Shown: in pieces, positions 38,001 to 51,342 of the stretch
How positions within the stretch are numbered: the first letter of the stretch is position 1
Layout: each line of letters begins with the position of its first letter
Assembly: GCA_964035545.1 (NCBI GenBank)
Contig: OZ037767.1
Span: 27,755,628 to 27,819,627 of the forward strand
DNA: 64,000 bases
Direction of reading: 5' to 3'
Source of the DNA: Bugula neritina
Taxonomy: Eukaryota > Bryozoa > Gymnolaemata > Cheilostomatida > Bugulidae
Notes under the pieces: generated by a model
Databases searched by the model: none
What the model saw: the letters and a program-made list of their open reading frames with translations, nothing else
Told to the model about the DNA's origin: nothing
Made by a program: the position numbers and the translations under genes

Positions 38001-41000
38001 CTGCTTTTCTCTCATCTCAGCTCCGGGTAATAATAATACTCGTACTATATGCTATGTACTATATAATATGTACTATATGCTATGTACTATATGCTATGTA
38101 CTATGTACTATATGCTATGTACTATATGCTATGTACTATATGCTATATACTATGTACTATATGCTATGTACTACATACTATATACTATGTACTATATGCT
38201 ATGTACTATATGCTATATACTATGTACTATATGCTATGTACTATATGCTATATACTATGTACTATATGCTATGTACTATGTACTATATGCTATGTACTAT
38301 ATGCTATGTACTATGTACTATATGCTGTGTACTATATACTATGTACTATATGCTATGTACTATATGCTATATATACTATATGCTATGTACTACATACTAT
38401 ATGCTATATGCTGTGTACTATGTACTATATGCTATGTACTATATACTATGTACTATATACTATATACTATATACTATGTACTATATGCTATATACTATGT
38501 ACTATATACTATATACTATATGCATTAGGTATAGAAGTATAGTATATGGCTTCTAGACACCCTAGACTAGATTATATGCAATACATACTAAGATTGTTCT
38601 TTATTTCTCATGCAGAGTTATAGCCAATAAACAAGATGTCTACGTGTCTATACCTTTGTTTGTATTACAGATTGTGTTTAGACAAAGTGCAGAGGTCTAG
38701 CAAGGAGCTGAACTGCCTAGTATTAGCGTACATGCAATGTATCGAGATAGTCACTGACTGGTGCGCCAGTAACGAGGACTTTGATTTGCTTGAAGAGATT
38801 CTGGGGACACAGGTAGGGGCAGGCTATTTTTGTGAGACTCATTTGTATATCTAATCTGGTCTCCAACCTACAAGAGTTTATAGCTCCTCCATTTAGTTTA
38901 TAAAATAACAATACGTTTATTAGACGTGTTCTTTCTTTCAAATCTTAGACCTTGCTTTTAGAATTCCCATATTTTTAATTTAATCAGCAACTCTCATTCT
39001 GGTGAGTGTTGCAAAGCATTCAACAGCAACAGCAGTTTTTGTTATCATCTGCCATTCTAGAGTTTTATTTTAAATTTTATAAAAACTATTTTTGCAATTT
39101 AGTTTGTGGCAGAATAAGTAAGGAGATATTTATATTACCTATTTCCACTTTTAGTAAAACTATCACCATTTTAAGATTCTAAATTAAGCCCTACAGCTTA
39201 GAAAATTTATGATTTTTTTCTAATTCATTCGTATTATAAGCCTTTGCATTGTGTTTCAGATGTTTGGTATTTTGGAGAAAGCACTGATGCAGCCAGAGAA
39301 AGGACTAAGTAAATCCTGCTTGTTTGACGAGTTTGCCAAATTTGTTTTGAGTTTTGGTTCTCAGGCCAAAAGTTCTTCAGACAGGTTAGAGTTGTCTTTT
39401 CTATATTGAATATTATGTAACATTGAGTCAGGCTGTGGTTGTGACATTGTCGCCTATTATGACCAGTGAGTGATCGTTGTTTGTGGTCAGTGAACAGGCA
39501 CTAACTCTGACCAAAAATGTGTACATGTATCTCTTCCGCTCAATCATATGTCAAGTATTAGGCTTAGACTTGGGAAATATCACTTACGAGAAACATTGAC
39601 TGAGGGCCGGGCCGGAACCCGCCCAATTTTTAGATCTCTACTACCAACCATGTGCTGTTTTTTCTCCATTTGTTTGCATTATTTTGATTATTCTTTTTTA
39701 TTTAGAGCTGCAGAGTGCTATGGTTGTGCTAGAGACCAGTGCTGGGAAAACCTGAGTTCACTTGCCAAGACGTGTGTGACCTCGTCTCACGGCTACAGCA
39801 TGACGAGGTAAACCGACCTTTCTACAATCACATCTCTCTAATCATCTAATGACATCTGTTTCAGTGTAATTCGTGTAATTTTCTAGTGCTTTACAACTGG
39901 TGAGACTACAAGTAGAGGTTGACTCAGTGAACTGTCTGTGTTGTAGGCTCGTATCACTGCTAAGGTCAATCATACTAAACCCAGAGGAAAAGACCAGCAA
40001 AGCCAGATCTGTAGGCTTTGGTAAAGCGAGCACTGCTCAAGTGGAGTCTGAGACGGAGTTGTCTTCCAAAGAGAAGTTGTCTCCTCACCACGCAGAGCTG
40101 GACAGGACAGTGGAATTAGTTGCTGATGTCAGTTCGCGGTGTATAACTGAGAGTATAAGAAAACCAAATATTGTCAGGTCTGTATACACTTCTGTCTTTA
40201 TTTCATCCAATATGGTTCGCAATGACAATAGTATCTGTTGACTGATTACATTTATTCAATGTTGAAAGCAGGTAGAAGTTGTCATCCCATTCTGTTGTAT
40301 ATGAAGTATTATATCAGTTATAGCTGTGTATGTAATTGCTAGGTTTTCTCTAACTCTGATTCTATGTGGATAGTTTCAGCGTGCTAGTATAAAAGGTGGT
40401 TAGTTTACAGTATGTCTGGTTGAACAAACTTGTAGTCTCATTACTTTTGTTTTGAATATTAAGTATTCTGTAACTGACTGAGTGAAGTACAACTACCGTT
40501 TCCTCTGTAATGTCACCTTCAGTTGTAGAACTGCAATGTATTATGCCAGTTATAGTTCACAAATTATTCTTTCTTTCAGGGATGCAGTGCTGCTTTGTCA
40601 ACTGTGTGGGTCAGAGTCATTTTATACAAAGTTGGCCGAATATCAGGGTAAAGCCGGGGTTGAGGATCTTGTTGATAGCTGCGTGAAGCTTTGTAAGATC
40701 GGTGATTGGCAAAGCTACAGTAAACTCATCATCCTCATGACTGAGTATATTGACAGAGATTCAGCTCTGTACTCTCTTGTTAGCCTCACCGAAGTGAGTG
40801 CTTTTAAATTTCTCTTTCTACTCATACCATGAAAATTTATTTTTAAAACATACATCTAATAAAGTAGCCTTCATCATGTATAAACCTATGTGTAGGACAG
40901 TTTATGAAAAATACATGCAAGAGATTTATTGATCTGCCAATTTGCTAATGCCTGGCTTATTAATAGAAATTGTACATCAGTGAAATGTTAAGTAGCTTTT

Positions 41001-44000
41001 TTAAGGGAATTTTCTTTTAGGAGAAGGCAACTTTGAAGCTATACAATATATTTTTTAAAACAAATTCTTATCGCAACCTTTTATTTTAGCTCCAATCACA
41101 TTTCCATAACACTTGAACTACTGTCTACTCCAAGTCCAATAATACTTCATTTGTTACTCCAGTACTCCACACATCTTTCCATTCATTTCCTACACGACCT
41201 CTCTAATATTCCTGGTCATCTTTACTACTTCTTTAGTGAGGCCTGCCCTCATCACTAGCACTTCTCCTCTGTTCTTGCTCCTAGTAACATGGTTACTAGT
41301 GTACAGTATAATTTTAGTCCCCTTTCTACAGAATGTGTATAAATGTTCATTTCTTTAGGTTTACCAGTTGAAGAACATGGACTACTTGCTGAAACTGGTC
41401 CTCTCTGCTGATTGGTTAAAAGAGATAGTCTCTAGATGGCTCTCACATGACTCGTTTATATCACATGTGCATTCACTGCGAGGGTTGTTTGAGTGTATTC
41501 CACAGACAGATGTACCGACAATATCTAGCTGTGTTTCTTTCTTCAAGACATATCTGCCAGTCTCAAATCCAGGTTTATCTCAATAACTTTGATCTGGTCA
41601 TACAGATTGCTTCTTTACTAATTACTAACACAAAAACTATATAATATTATGATACATATACTTATACAAATATATATTTAATATATATACTTATATAAAT
41701 GCTATATAATATATATTTTTATAAATAATAATATAATAGTATATATGATTGCATAGTTATATCATATGTATTATACTTATATAGATGCTATATAATATGT
41801 ACTTATATAAAAATACTATCATATATATGGTAACATAGAGGGCTATATCATATGTACTTAAAGAAAATAACATACTTCATTTGATTACCTTGTAGACAGT
41901 GAATCATTTCACCAGTTATGTGAAGTAATGCAGAGAAGGGCGTTGGCTGAGTTGTTGACTACAGATAGCACTGAGCTCTTCCGTGTTCTGTGTGACTGTA
42001 TTGATGCTATGCTCAGTCACAGTATACCAGTAGACGTCAGTGTACTCAGCTCCAATGTCATTCAAAGACTAACCACGACTTCACCAAAAGGTAGACTTCA
42101 GTTACATGTAGGCTAGTGTTTTTCTGTAGATTCTAATTATTGTACCTGATGAGCATTTTCTACGATAAGTGATCAATAAGTTGTCTCCAATCTCATAATT
42201 ATGTTATAAGAAATATCATTTTAATAATATGTCAACTTTTATTTGTTAATGTTCAGCATTTTCTAAAGTGAGTAATATTTTGTTTCTCATTTCAATTTTC
42301 AAAATTATGTTATCTTGTTCTAAAAATATACCAACTTCAAGCATCAGGAAATATCATGTCGTAAAAAGAGACATTCTCTCATGCCTCTCTGTTCCGTACT
42401 AATACGTGCCGATCGCTAATTCTTTGTCGTATTCTCTGCAGATGAATGTCTAGACGCTGCCTTGGCGCTGCTGACTAAGCTGCTAGGTCAAGACAGCGCT
42501 GCCCTCCCACATATCCTCCCGTCTATCAAGTCAGCGCTAGACACATCAGGAAGTGATGTCACCAGGTTCTCACTGATCTCTAGATTGTGCTGTCAGATGT
42601 CTCCATCATTGCCCGAAGACTTCATTGATCTTCTCCTGAAGGATATAGCGGAAAATACAGAAGACACGCAGCTACTCAAAGTATGTGTTCTTTGAGCCGG
42701 CTAGTTCCGAGTTCTGGTATATAATAGAGCTGACCATCTTATGCATGTAACTCAATGAGAATTTAATGTGTTGTTATTTATCCATGTGTGCTGTTACTAA
42801 AAAACTCACGCAAGTTTATAGTCGCTATCTCTGTGAGAAACCAGTGATGGGAAGGGTTTTTGTTGAAGCGGGCTAAGGACTTATTTAGATTGGGCACAAG
42901 AGCAATTATGACTGGATGCTCTTCCTAACATCACCAATGGCCTTTGTCGGGGTTCGAACCCATGACTTCGTGTTTACTAGGCCAACGCTCTAACTCCTAG
43001 ACTACGGCTGCTCCCTCCATGTGTGCTGTTACTGATGTATAGTAATGTATATTGGATAGTAATATGTTGTAATAATCATTGCAGGGGCCCTATGTGATCT
43101 TAGCATGTGCTAAGTACTTGCAGGTTCTTGTTTAAAGCTCCTGTGTGTCAAAGCTGGTGACATCTATAGGTCTGTTAGTAGAGGTTATACTATATGTGTT
43201 GTAGTGGCTGTCCATTCAGGCAATGCAGGGATACCTGGTGCTAGATGATACGTCATGTTATATGGACTTCAAAGTGTACGATGTTCATCAGTCCTCTCCT
43301 TCCATCATAACCTATATACTCTTTGCATCCGAGTATCTCCACCATATCAAGCAAAGTCAGTATATCTTCATCTTATTTTGGTTCTAGTAGACTGTCACCT
43401 GTCTCTCTGCAAAGTGACATGTTTAATAATATCGTACTGTAATCCTTTAGGGATTCATAGTTTCTCCACATGGCAGGTTGTTGTGAAATCAAAGTGACTA
43501 TGTCTTTGTTATATCTGCTTTTTTATGCGGTGCCTCAGGGTTTTCACTTAAATATACTAAGTTTTTTTGCCAAGACATGAACAGAAAGTTGGACTGTTTT
43601 GCATTAATGTAATTCAAATGTCTAATGAGTGAGAGACGTTCTTGGCAGGCCCCGCCTCCCTTAGCACCGCCCTCCACAGGCATCTAGCGGCAGCACACAT
43701 GTGGCTCACTTGGCTCTGCCCCAAAAAGAGTTCGCTGCCAGCTGACTCTAGTATTGTGACACCAGCTGACCAGTTGACACCAGCTGACTGCGATGGGCAG
43801 ACAGCTGACAAGGTTGTGTCAGCGGATAGACTCTCTAGGTTAGAGTATTGGATGTCGGATAAGGAGAAAAACGGGAAAACATGTGTTGAGCTGATGAACA
43901 CCGGGTATGTATTCCTCTGTCATCACTCATTCCTTTGTGTCTATAAGTAAATGTATCATAAGTAAATATTACGTATACAATATATTTAGTTATGAGATGA

Positions 44001-47000
44001 TGGTTGCCAATACAGAGTAATTATACTACCAGAGAAGGCCGTATGCAGTTCCTGGTCTATTTTGAAACTCAAATATAGCTCTAAAGGCGTTTTATTGCGT
44101 TCCAATACACTTACACTTTACTTACGCTTCACTTACATTGTACTTACATTTTACTAAACTAAACATGATAATCTGTATATCAATACAGTATATTATATAA
44201 CATTATGTACAGAAATATAGCATGATGTCTGTGGAAGAATGTACTGTGCTGTATATAGGATATGAAAAGCATTGCCTCAGTGAGTTGATATGCTACAATA
44301 AGCCTACTAAAGCTGTGCATGATTTTCCCATTCACAGGAACAGTGTTCTGGATAGCCTCGTTCTCTACGCAGCTGCTAGCAATCTCCCAACGGAGTTTGA
44401 TGCTACACTGGGTGCTCAGGCTACCCTGTACATGTCAACATTTGAAGAACTGGACGAGGGGAAGTTCCAGTGTCTGAACGCTATTTCTCATCTGATATCT
44501 GCACAGGAAGCGGCCGAGTTACTGGACCTGGTCGCAGCTCGTCTCATATCTGTTAAACTAGGTTTGTTGTTGCTAGGTCACACACTGCTTTGTTTCGGCT
44601 CGTATCACTTTTGAGTTACTATTCAGTTGTGAGTGATTTGAGATCTTCAGTTTGCTCAACACTTAGTCTGTTTCTGGGGTTTCAATGCAAGGACTGCAAC
44701 TATTAGCCTTCTTAATCAAGGTTGACTGACAGATTTATATATCTTCTCTAGTAGTTAGTTGATTCTTCGTATCTTACAGTAACATATTGTCATAAGTACT
44801 ACTAAATAGTATATATAGTCAAATATTGTCATGTTCTTAAAGTGTCATGTATTACCACATAAAACCATTTAGCATCATATAATATCATATAGTGTCATAT
44901 ATTACCATATAGTACTATATATTACCATGTAGTATCATATAATGTAATATTGCCAACCATTTGTATTTTATTGTCTAATCAAAACCTGCAGCTGTTATCA
45001 GAGAATAGCAATAATGAGGAGTTGTGCTACTCCGTGTAAACCCTGTTTGATGTAGCCACTTTCTTACTGCTATAGTTTGTTTTCTACTGCAGAGGAAGTG
45101 GATTGGGGTTGGAGGGGAGTGACTGGTCTCCTACATCTAGCTACTGTGCTCATTGGTAGACAAGGGACAGAAAACTCCCAATCAGAAAAGATCCTCAGTA
45201 TTTTAGACGTAGTATCAGATATGAAAGCAGAGTTTCCTCACCAGCTTATATGTGAGAAGTATGTACAAATTTTTTTGCGTTTTTGGACTTCGCAGAAATA
45301 TTTTAACCATTGAAAATGATATTCAAAAATGGTTTGATTTCTTGTGATTGGCTGTAATGCATTGCTACTCTGTGTGTTTGTTTTATATACTCGATCTCTG
45401 CACTTAGGTACCCATATATGTGGGAGGTGGATAGAAGTAATCGACTAGAGCTCAATGTATCTCTGATTAGACTCAGCTCAGCAGTGTTGAAGTTGTGTTC
45501 TCACCATTTGACTAGCAAACAGTGGGACCAGCTGCTCTGTACGTTGGATAGTTGGGTGGGAGAGGAGAAGTGTGTAAGTAAACTTGGCTATACTTGACTC
45601 TACTTGACTATGCTTGGCTATACTTGGCTCTACTTGACTATACTTGACTCTAGTCCTCTTTCAGTTGTCAAAATATTCTTTATTAGGGGCCATAGTTTGA
45701 AGTATTTTACTTTTTTAGCCGTTCTACAGTGCAGAATTCTTTTTTGCGTTAAATGTGTTTTTCTATATTAGTGGAACGCTTGAAATTAACTGAATTCACT
45801 CATGCATAATGTGTGAAATCTACTCTGCAAAGTAAAATATAGTTTCAACCTATTTATTGTATTTACTAGACAGTTCTGGCATTTGACATCTATATCTAAA
45901 AATATATTGTTTTTACTTCTTCTCAGAGAAACTCAAGGTTTCTAATGATACATGAATAGAGTATCAGAATGTTAAGCTGTTTAAGACTATCTCTTAGTCT
46001 CTGTCTGTCTGTCTCACTGATGGTAATAGTAATCACTCTTTGCTACACTTTGATACAATAGAGAATGTTCAACACTGGGAGTTGTATACTCTTTCTGTTT
46101 GTACTACTAGATGCTGCCCACTGAGCTCTCAGTCTACCATAACCAGCTGTACGTATGTAATGTGCTGAAAGCTGTTGCAACGGCTGGCCAGTCTATGAAA
46201 GCTGTATCAACTTCACCATCTCTTTACCCTAAAGACTTGCTGTCAGAGTGGGTGGAGTTACACGCTCTCTCCATATTCAACACCCTGCTGCCGTATTTCA
46301 TCAGCAAAGTTGGTATGTCTGCTATTCATGTAGAAGAATGTTATCTGCTATATTGAGCCATAAACACCCAGTAGGTTGTGTTAACTTGTATGGTCAGTCC
46401 TATGTTGAACTACTATTCTTATTAGTTCAATGTATCAATAAATCTTTCGATGATCACATGTATTGAAAAGTTTGCTAGAATTTTCTTACTACAATTAATT
46501 GCAACATATTGTACATGTATATATTTCATACTGGTGATGTTTCATTCATTGCAATAATCATTATACATTATATACATAATTTTATTTTCTTTCTAGAGCA
46601 ACTGAGTACATCAGCCATGACTGCTCAGCAGGTGTATATAACATACTGTCTTAGTAAAGCTCACCTCTACTGCCCAACTGATAATGTACGCAAAAACTCG
46701 CTGCCTACTAAACTGGTGCCCGGCAGCACCCACCATCTGCCCTCAGAGTTTGAATCAGCGTTGAACCACCTTGTGCCTCTCCTGCTGTCACCGTCTGCTG
46801 TCGTACAGAGCAGCGCCTTCGTGCTCCTCAACCAGTGAGTGTCTTCTCTTCTCAATGCCAGTGATCTTGGAATGGGACCGTTTAGTGCTTTGTCACATTG
46901 ATAACTAATTGCTATTCAGTGATGTTATTAACTTAGTATACAAGCTTCTTAAATTACATTATTGGATGTGTTGAAATTGGTTGCTAATGGTTGTAAAATT

Positions 47001-50000
47001 GTAAGGTGATTGAAATCGCCATTGAAAGTGAAGAAACACAGTAAACATACCTTTTATTAATTGTCTCATGGAGGTACAATTATTTTTTGTACAAAATTGT
47101 TTCAGCATTTAAGAGCCCAAATCAATGCTATTGTTACACTTCCACTAGTCACATATTTATTGCATTCAATGAATTCTTGACCTATTCCATCACAATCTTT
47201 GCCCTAAGGCTCACTCAAGCGAAATGTAGCATATGTTCTATCTAGTCTATGGTAACACGTGTCACTTATACTCCCTCCCGCCTTGTTCTGTTTAGCTTGG
47301 TGCCTGTTCTGCCTCTCTTTGACAACCAACCATTGGAGGGCGACGTGGAGGGTCGATGTCCTCCCCTCACCATCATCTCTATGATAGACCACTGCTCTGC
47401 CCAGCTGCTGTCACTGGTAGGGGGCACCAGAATCGGTGTGGACAAGCAACTGGATCTGCAGCTGGAGTCAGAGGAGCTCTTGTGTGTGAGAGGGTACTTT
47501 CTCACGTGGAGGTTACTTCTTAAATACCTGGAATATGCCAACCGCCAGGTAAGTCGGTAGCTCTTGTCATTTAATAGACTTCACTCTGTACATAGAATCA
47601 AGATGGCCGATGGGGGTTTTTACATATAATTTCATTTATTTTATATTTTTAATTTTGCAGAAATTTAAGAAAGAGTGAATCTTTGATTTATTTAAGAATT
47701 TTAAGAAGTGATGATATAATTATCTGTAAAACTTAGACATAAGTATATATTGCATAAAGTTTTACTCTTCATACAGATTAGGTAAGGCTAAATTTATATT
47801 AATAGGTGCATTCCTTTTCCTTGTGTAAATGATTAAACTGATTTGCTGGAACCAAACACCTCTAGACAGACATTGAAGAGAGTTTACACGGTGTACTAGA
47901 CAGAGATCAAGGAGTGGTGTACAAAGTACAAGCTCTTAGAGTTGGTTAGAGAGCACAACTCCTGTGGCCACAGTACATGACTCATAGACAAGTTGTATGA
48001 CATCATCATATGTGTTTCAGCAAATAGTGGAATATGCTCATCACCTGAAACAGAACCATTATACTGATGACTTACTACTGATCTTGTTCAATGTGCTGCC
48101 GCTGGATAAACCGCTGCCTAACGGTGACACATTCAACTTCAACATGCACCTCAACCTTGATGGTTAGTACATTTCAAGCTGATTATTCACAAGTCTTGTG
48201 CTTAAATGTATGAGTATGTAATAATAGTATTCAGTTTTTACCTGCTGGACCTTGTCATGTTTAGTCAGTAGCAAAGTGTTGGCTAGGGCTTATTGTGTAC
48301 AATATTCTGTTTCAATGTAGAAGTGTTTGACATGACTGAAGTGATAGCCATTGCTAGTCCAGTTTATTATCATCTTGTCAAGATACTACCAGCTCTGGTC
48401 AGGGCGTGGCATCTGGATTTGGAGAAACGGGCCAACGCTATTGTCGACAGGTTATCTCTTTATTCATTTGTAATTTAGCACTTTTTTCCTACAAATTAAC
48501 CAGTTGAATGAATTTTTTTTTCTATAAAAAGAAACACGATTACAAGTAATACCCCATCTAGCTTAGGATGCCTGACATTTTGCAATATAGGATGAGTTAT
48601 AATTTTTGAAGTTCAGTTTGTTTTCTAATCTGTAATATTTTGTAATATATAGTAATATGTTTTAATATATTACTATACATTAGTAATAGTACTATAATCA
48701 GTAATATATAGTAATTAGTAATCGACTTCCAGTCAATAATCAGTAATCTGGTAATTCGTCATAGTTTTTCAATTAGTGTTTGAAATAGTTGTCTAATTAT
48801 TAATTTATAAATTTCTTTGATTCCAGTTGATGAAATTTGTTATGCTACATTGTATTGAAACACTTCTTGTTATTCCGAGAAATTATTTATTAGGTTCCGC
48901 TACCAAATATTAAACTGTAGATCCAAGTTTATGCAAGATGACACCTAGTCTCATGGACAATGTTACATTTTTGCTACAGGTTCACGTCCAAGTATATTTG
49001 TCCGAGGCTGTGCAAAGAGGAAATGGAGCAGGTATCCATACAGTCTCAACTGCAAAAGTCTGAGAATCTAACGGTGAGAGTTCGCTTCTCGTCCCGGGAG
49101 ATTGTGGCCACTTACACCCTGGAAGAGTTTTCTATTGAGTTACTTATTCTCCTCCCCACCAACTACCCGGTGGGCGTGACTTCTGTAGAATGTAGCAAGA
49201 AACTGGGCGTGGCTACCAGTGAATGGAGGAAATGGATGTTACAGTTGAATACGTTTCTTACCTACCAGGTGTGTTACACTGTATGTGATATGCTCTGCGA
49301 GTAGCATGATGGTATAATGTGTGTAGTTTTACGAGAGTCTGTTGTTTATGCAAAATATTAAAATACTCAAGTATATAATTGTAGTATAAACTCACTTTGA
49401 AGTACAAAGTTAAGGGTTGTCTGCTCTCCATTACTTATTAGATTTGTTATATTAAAACTTGTGCGCCAGAGAATAAGTTGTATTAAATAGAGACAAGAGC
49501 TTTGACTGCTTTATTGTGACTCAAATAATTGTATTTCAAAGGATGCTTGTAGAATATATTATTGTAGTGTGCAACTCATTGGTAGATCCCATGCTTTATA
49601 GTGACATGAAAATGTGTGATAGGACATTGTTGGGTACATTTATAATAAAACAATGTAGGAATTTTCCATCATCAATGTAAACCATTGCAGCTGTGTTTAT
49701 TAGACTGTCTAATCTACTGGTTTCCACCTACTAGAATAGCTCTGTTACCAATGCTATTAGCTTGTCCAATATATTAATGTCTATGCGCTAGAATGGCTCT
49801 GTTGCCAATGCTATTGGCCTGTGGAAAGATAATCTGGATAAGAAGTTTTCTGGCATTGAGGAGTGCTACATCTGCTACTCTGTTCTCCACGGCACTAACC
49901 TACAGCTGCCCAAGCAGCAGTGCAAGACCTGCAAGAAGAAGTTCCACTCAGCATGTCTGGTGGGTGTTGTCTTATCATGTCACTTTGTTTATGTTATGTC

Positions 50001-50554
50001 AGCTGCAACTCTTCTAGTATTTTAGTACTGCACAGTCGAGTGTTTGTTGAGATTTTACTAAGTGATATGAGTATGATTTCATTACATGTGTTGCATTGTG
50101 TTCTCTCATGTGAAGATTATCTCCCCTGATCTATCATTTTAGATATACATCAAACCATTAAAGCTAATGGAATTTTTGATTACTGATAGTAGATATATTT
50201 TTGTTGATATAAGCTTTTGAAAAGTAAATTGAATTTATCCAAAACACATACTCTATAAATAGAATTTGTGAACTTGTTGTAAAGAGATTCACTGTTTGTA
50301 TTAGAACTAATAGCTAAGACAAGATGCAAGTTAAGTACAGTGGTATTTGAATACTAGTCTGCTTAGTTTAAATATATTATATAAATTATAAAGCAATAGG
50401 AAAATGTTTCTACTTCATTTATTTCTGATACAATGATTAACTGTATTGACATTACTTAATGTTATATTCATACATTGTTTCCTGTGTATTTCAGTACAAG
50501 TGGTTCACATCCAGTCAGAAGTCCACCTGCCCTCTGTGTAGAAACCTCTTTTGA
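35006..50554 (+). CDS. LTN1: listerin, E3 ubiquitin ligase of ribosome quality control
   Basis: Twenty-nine exons sum to 5148 nt, 1715 residues (human about 1766): 35006-35053, 35243-35446, 35733-35831, 35965-36064, 36435-36621, 36946-37126, 37236-37406, 37836-38026, 38671-38812, 39260-39384, 39706-39807, 39887-40177, 40580-40793, 41359-41572, 41896-42090, 42442-42680, 43205-43355, 43649-43904, 44338-44561, 45093-45258, 45408-45573, 46111-46312, 46597-46834, 47296-47548, 48021-48162, 48321-48450, 48980-49268, 49792-49959, 50495-50554. The N terminus [14 protein letters not shown] and DLGYVPA are listerin signatures. Middle exons encode HEAT/ARM-like helices. An RWD-like part precedes the RING (WRKWMLQL). 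The C-terminal RING has C1665, C1668, C1684, C1687, H1692, C1695, C1708 and C1711. Listerin ubiquitinates nascent chains on stalled 60S subunits together with NEMF. Two introns carry duplicated 3' splice sites. Confidence 0.97.
36382..36434 (+). repeat. tandemly triplicated 3' splice site before LTN1 exon 5
   Basis: A 23-bp unit containing YTATATTCAG|GTGYG is repeated so that AG|GTG occurs at 36387, 36410 and 36433. Only the last acceptor restores the conserved reading frame (GAWLLSLC). Use of the upstream ones would insert 23 or 46 nt and shift the frame. Confidence 0.8.
38036..38528. repeat. ~490-bp minisatellite of 7-bp TACTATR/TATGCTA units in LTN1 intron 8
   Basis: Mixed 7-bp units TACTATG, TACTATA, TATGCTA and TGTACTA begin 10 bp after the exon 8 donor. 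All three forward frames are open and give Tyr/Cys/Leu-rich artefact ORFs. Confidence 0.95.
42799..43015 (-). mobile_element. tRNA-headed SINE, copy 3
   Basis: Inserted in LTN1 intron 16 in antisense to the gene. Perfect 18-bp duplication (TCCATGTGTGCTGTTACT at 42781-42798 and 43016-43033), so it is the youngest-looking of the three copies. Minus strand: head GGGAGCAGCCGTAGTC, A box with GTTAGAGCG, B box GGGTTCGAACCCC, the GTTAGGAAGAGCATCCAGTC middle and a short T-rich 3' tail. Confidence 0.9.
45577..45652. repeat. degenerate ~10-bp tandem repeat in LTN1 intron 21
   Basis: Units of TACTTGRCTM (TACTTGACTA, TACTTGGCTC) start just after the exon 21 donor. Confidence 0.8.
49708..49821 (+). repeat. 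57-bp tandem duplication over the LTN1 exon 28 acceptor
   Basis: The acceptor and first ~30 nt of exon 28 (CTAG|AATGGCTCTGTTGCC) have a decayed upstream copy at 49731-49765 (CTAGAATAGCTCTGTTACC). Reading from the upstream AG reaches an in-frame stop before the true exon. Confidence 0.75.
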
Positions 50555-50899
50555 GCAGAACATTCAAGTGTGACTCGGGAATGAGACCAAATAGTTTCGA
50601 TGTTATACTAACTCAATATGGTGCAGTAAGGTTTTAAAGGAGGGTCTATTCTGAAGGTTTTGTTACATTACTTATGCCGACTAAGTGTTTTTACCTCTTG
50701 AAGATTATATAACGGAAGCATATAATTTTTGTTGAGATACTGCCTGATACTGCAGCCTTTGCTTCTAGACATGTAATTCCTAAAGGCCTGCTTATTATAT
50801 GCTCTTTTTGATTGAATGCATTTTGTATGTATTCCAGGTGTGCTCTCTAATGAATGAGTAATTATACAGTAGCAAACTAATATGCTATGTGTTTGCTAC

Positions 50900-50905
50900 A
50901 ATAAA
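50900..50905 (+). terminator. poly(A) signal of LTN1
   Basis: AATAAA about 345 nt after the LTN1 stop, followed by T-rich sequence. The stretch 50906-51342 up to the converging RSPH3 gene shows nothing else recognisable. Confidence 0.5.
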
Positions 50906-51342
50906 TGTATTTTTCTATTTTAAAATAATCCATATAACATTTATATGTTAATATTTGAAAGTTGATTTAACGTTGAGGCTGCATAAAAATATTAACAAGA
51001 GATGTCTCAATTTGATATCTATGCTAATTTTAGCTATCATATGATATTCGAAATTTATACAAGGAAGAGCTAAAATATAATCAAAACAAATCAAAGAAAA
51101 TTCACATATAACTTGTGTCTGGTGAATGATTTCTATGCTTTTAATGTCAGTTTGTATGCAATTGGAAATAAATGTCCAAGCATCAGATTCTTGTGTTTTC
51201 CACCATCATAATGGCTGAATATGGTGGTGAGTTTACTATACATAGTCATACACCACATCTCTAGATGAGCACAAGTGTTGGGAACTGACTATTTGGCATA
51301 TCAATGTGAGTAATAACAATTCTTGATAACATCTGAGGAGTT

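Noticed and set aside
37969-38556. Tyr/Cys/Leu-rich ORFs in three frames
   Set aside because: Read-through of the minisatellite in LTN1 intron 8.
41090-41300. Possible coding relic of a retrotransposon in LTN1 intron 13
   Set aside because: The pyrimidine-rich stretch has a loosely coding look on the minus strand but contains stops and no recognisable reverse-transcriptase motif.
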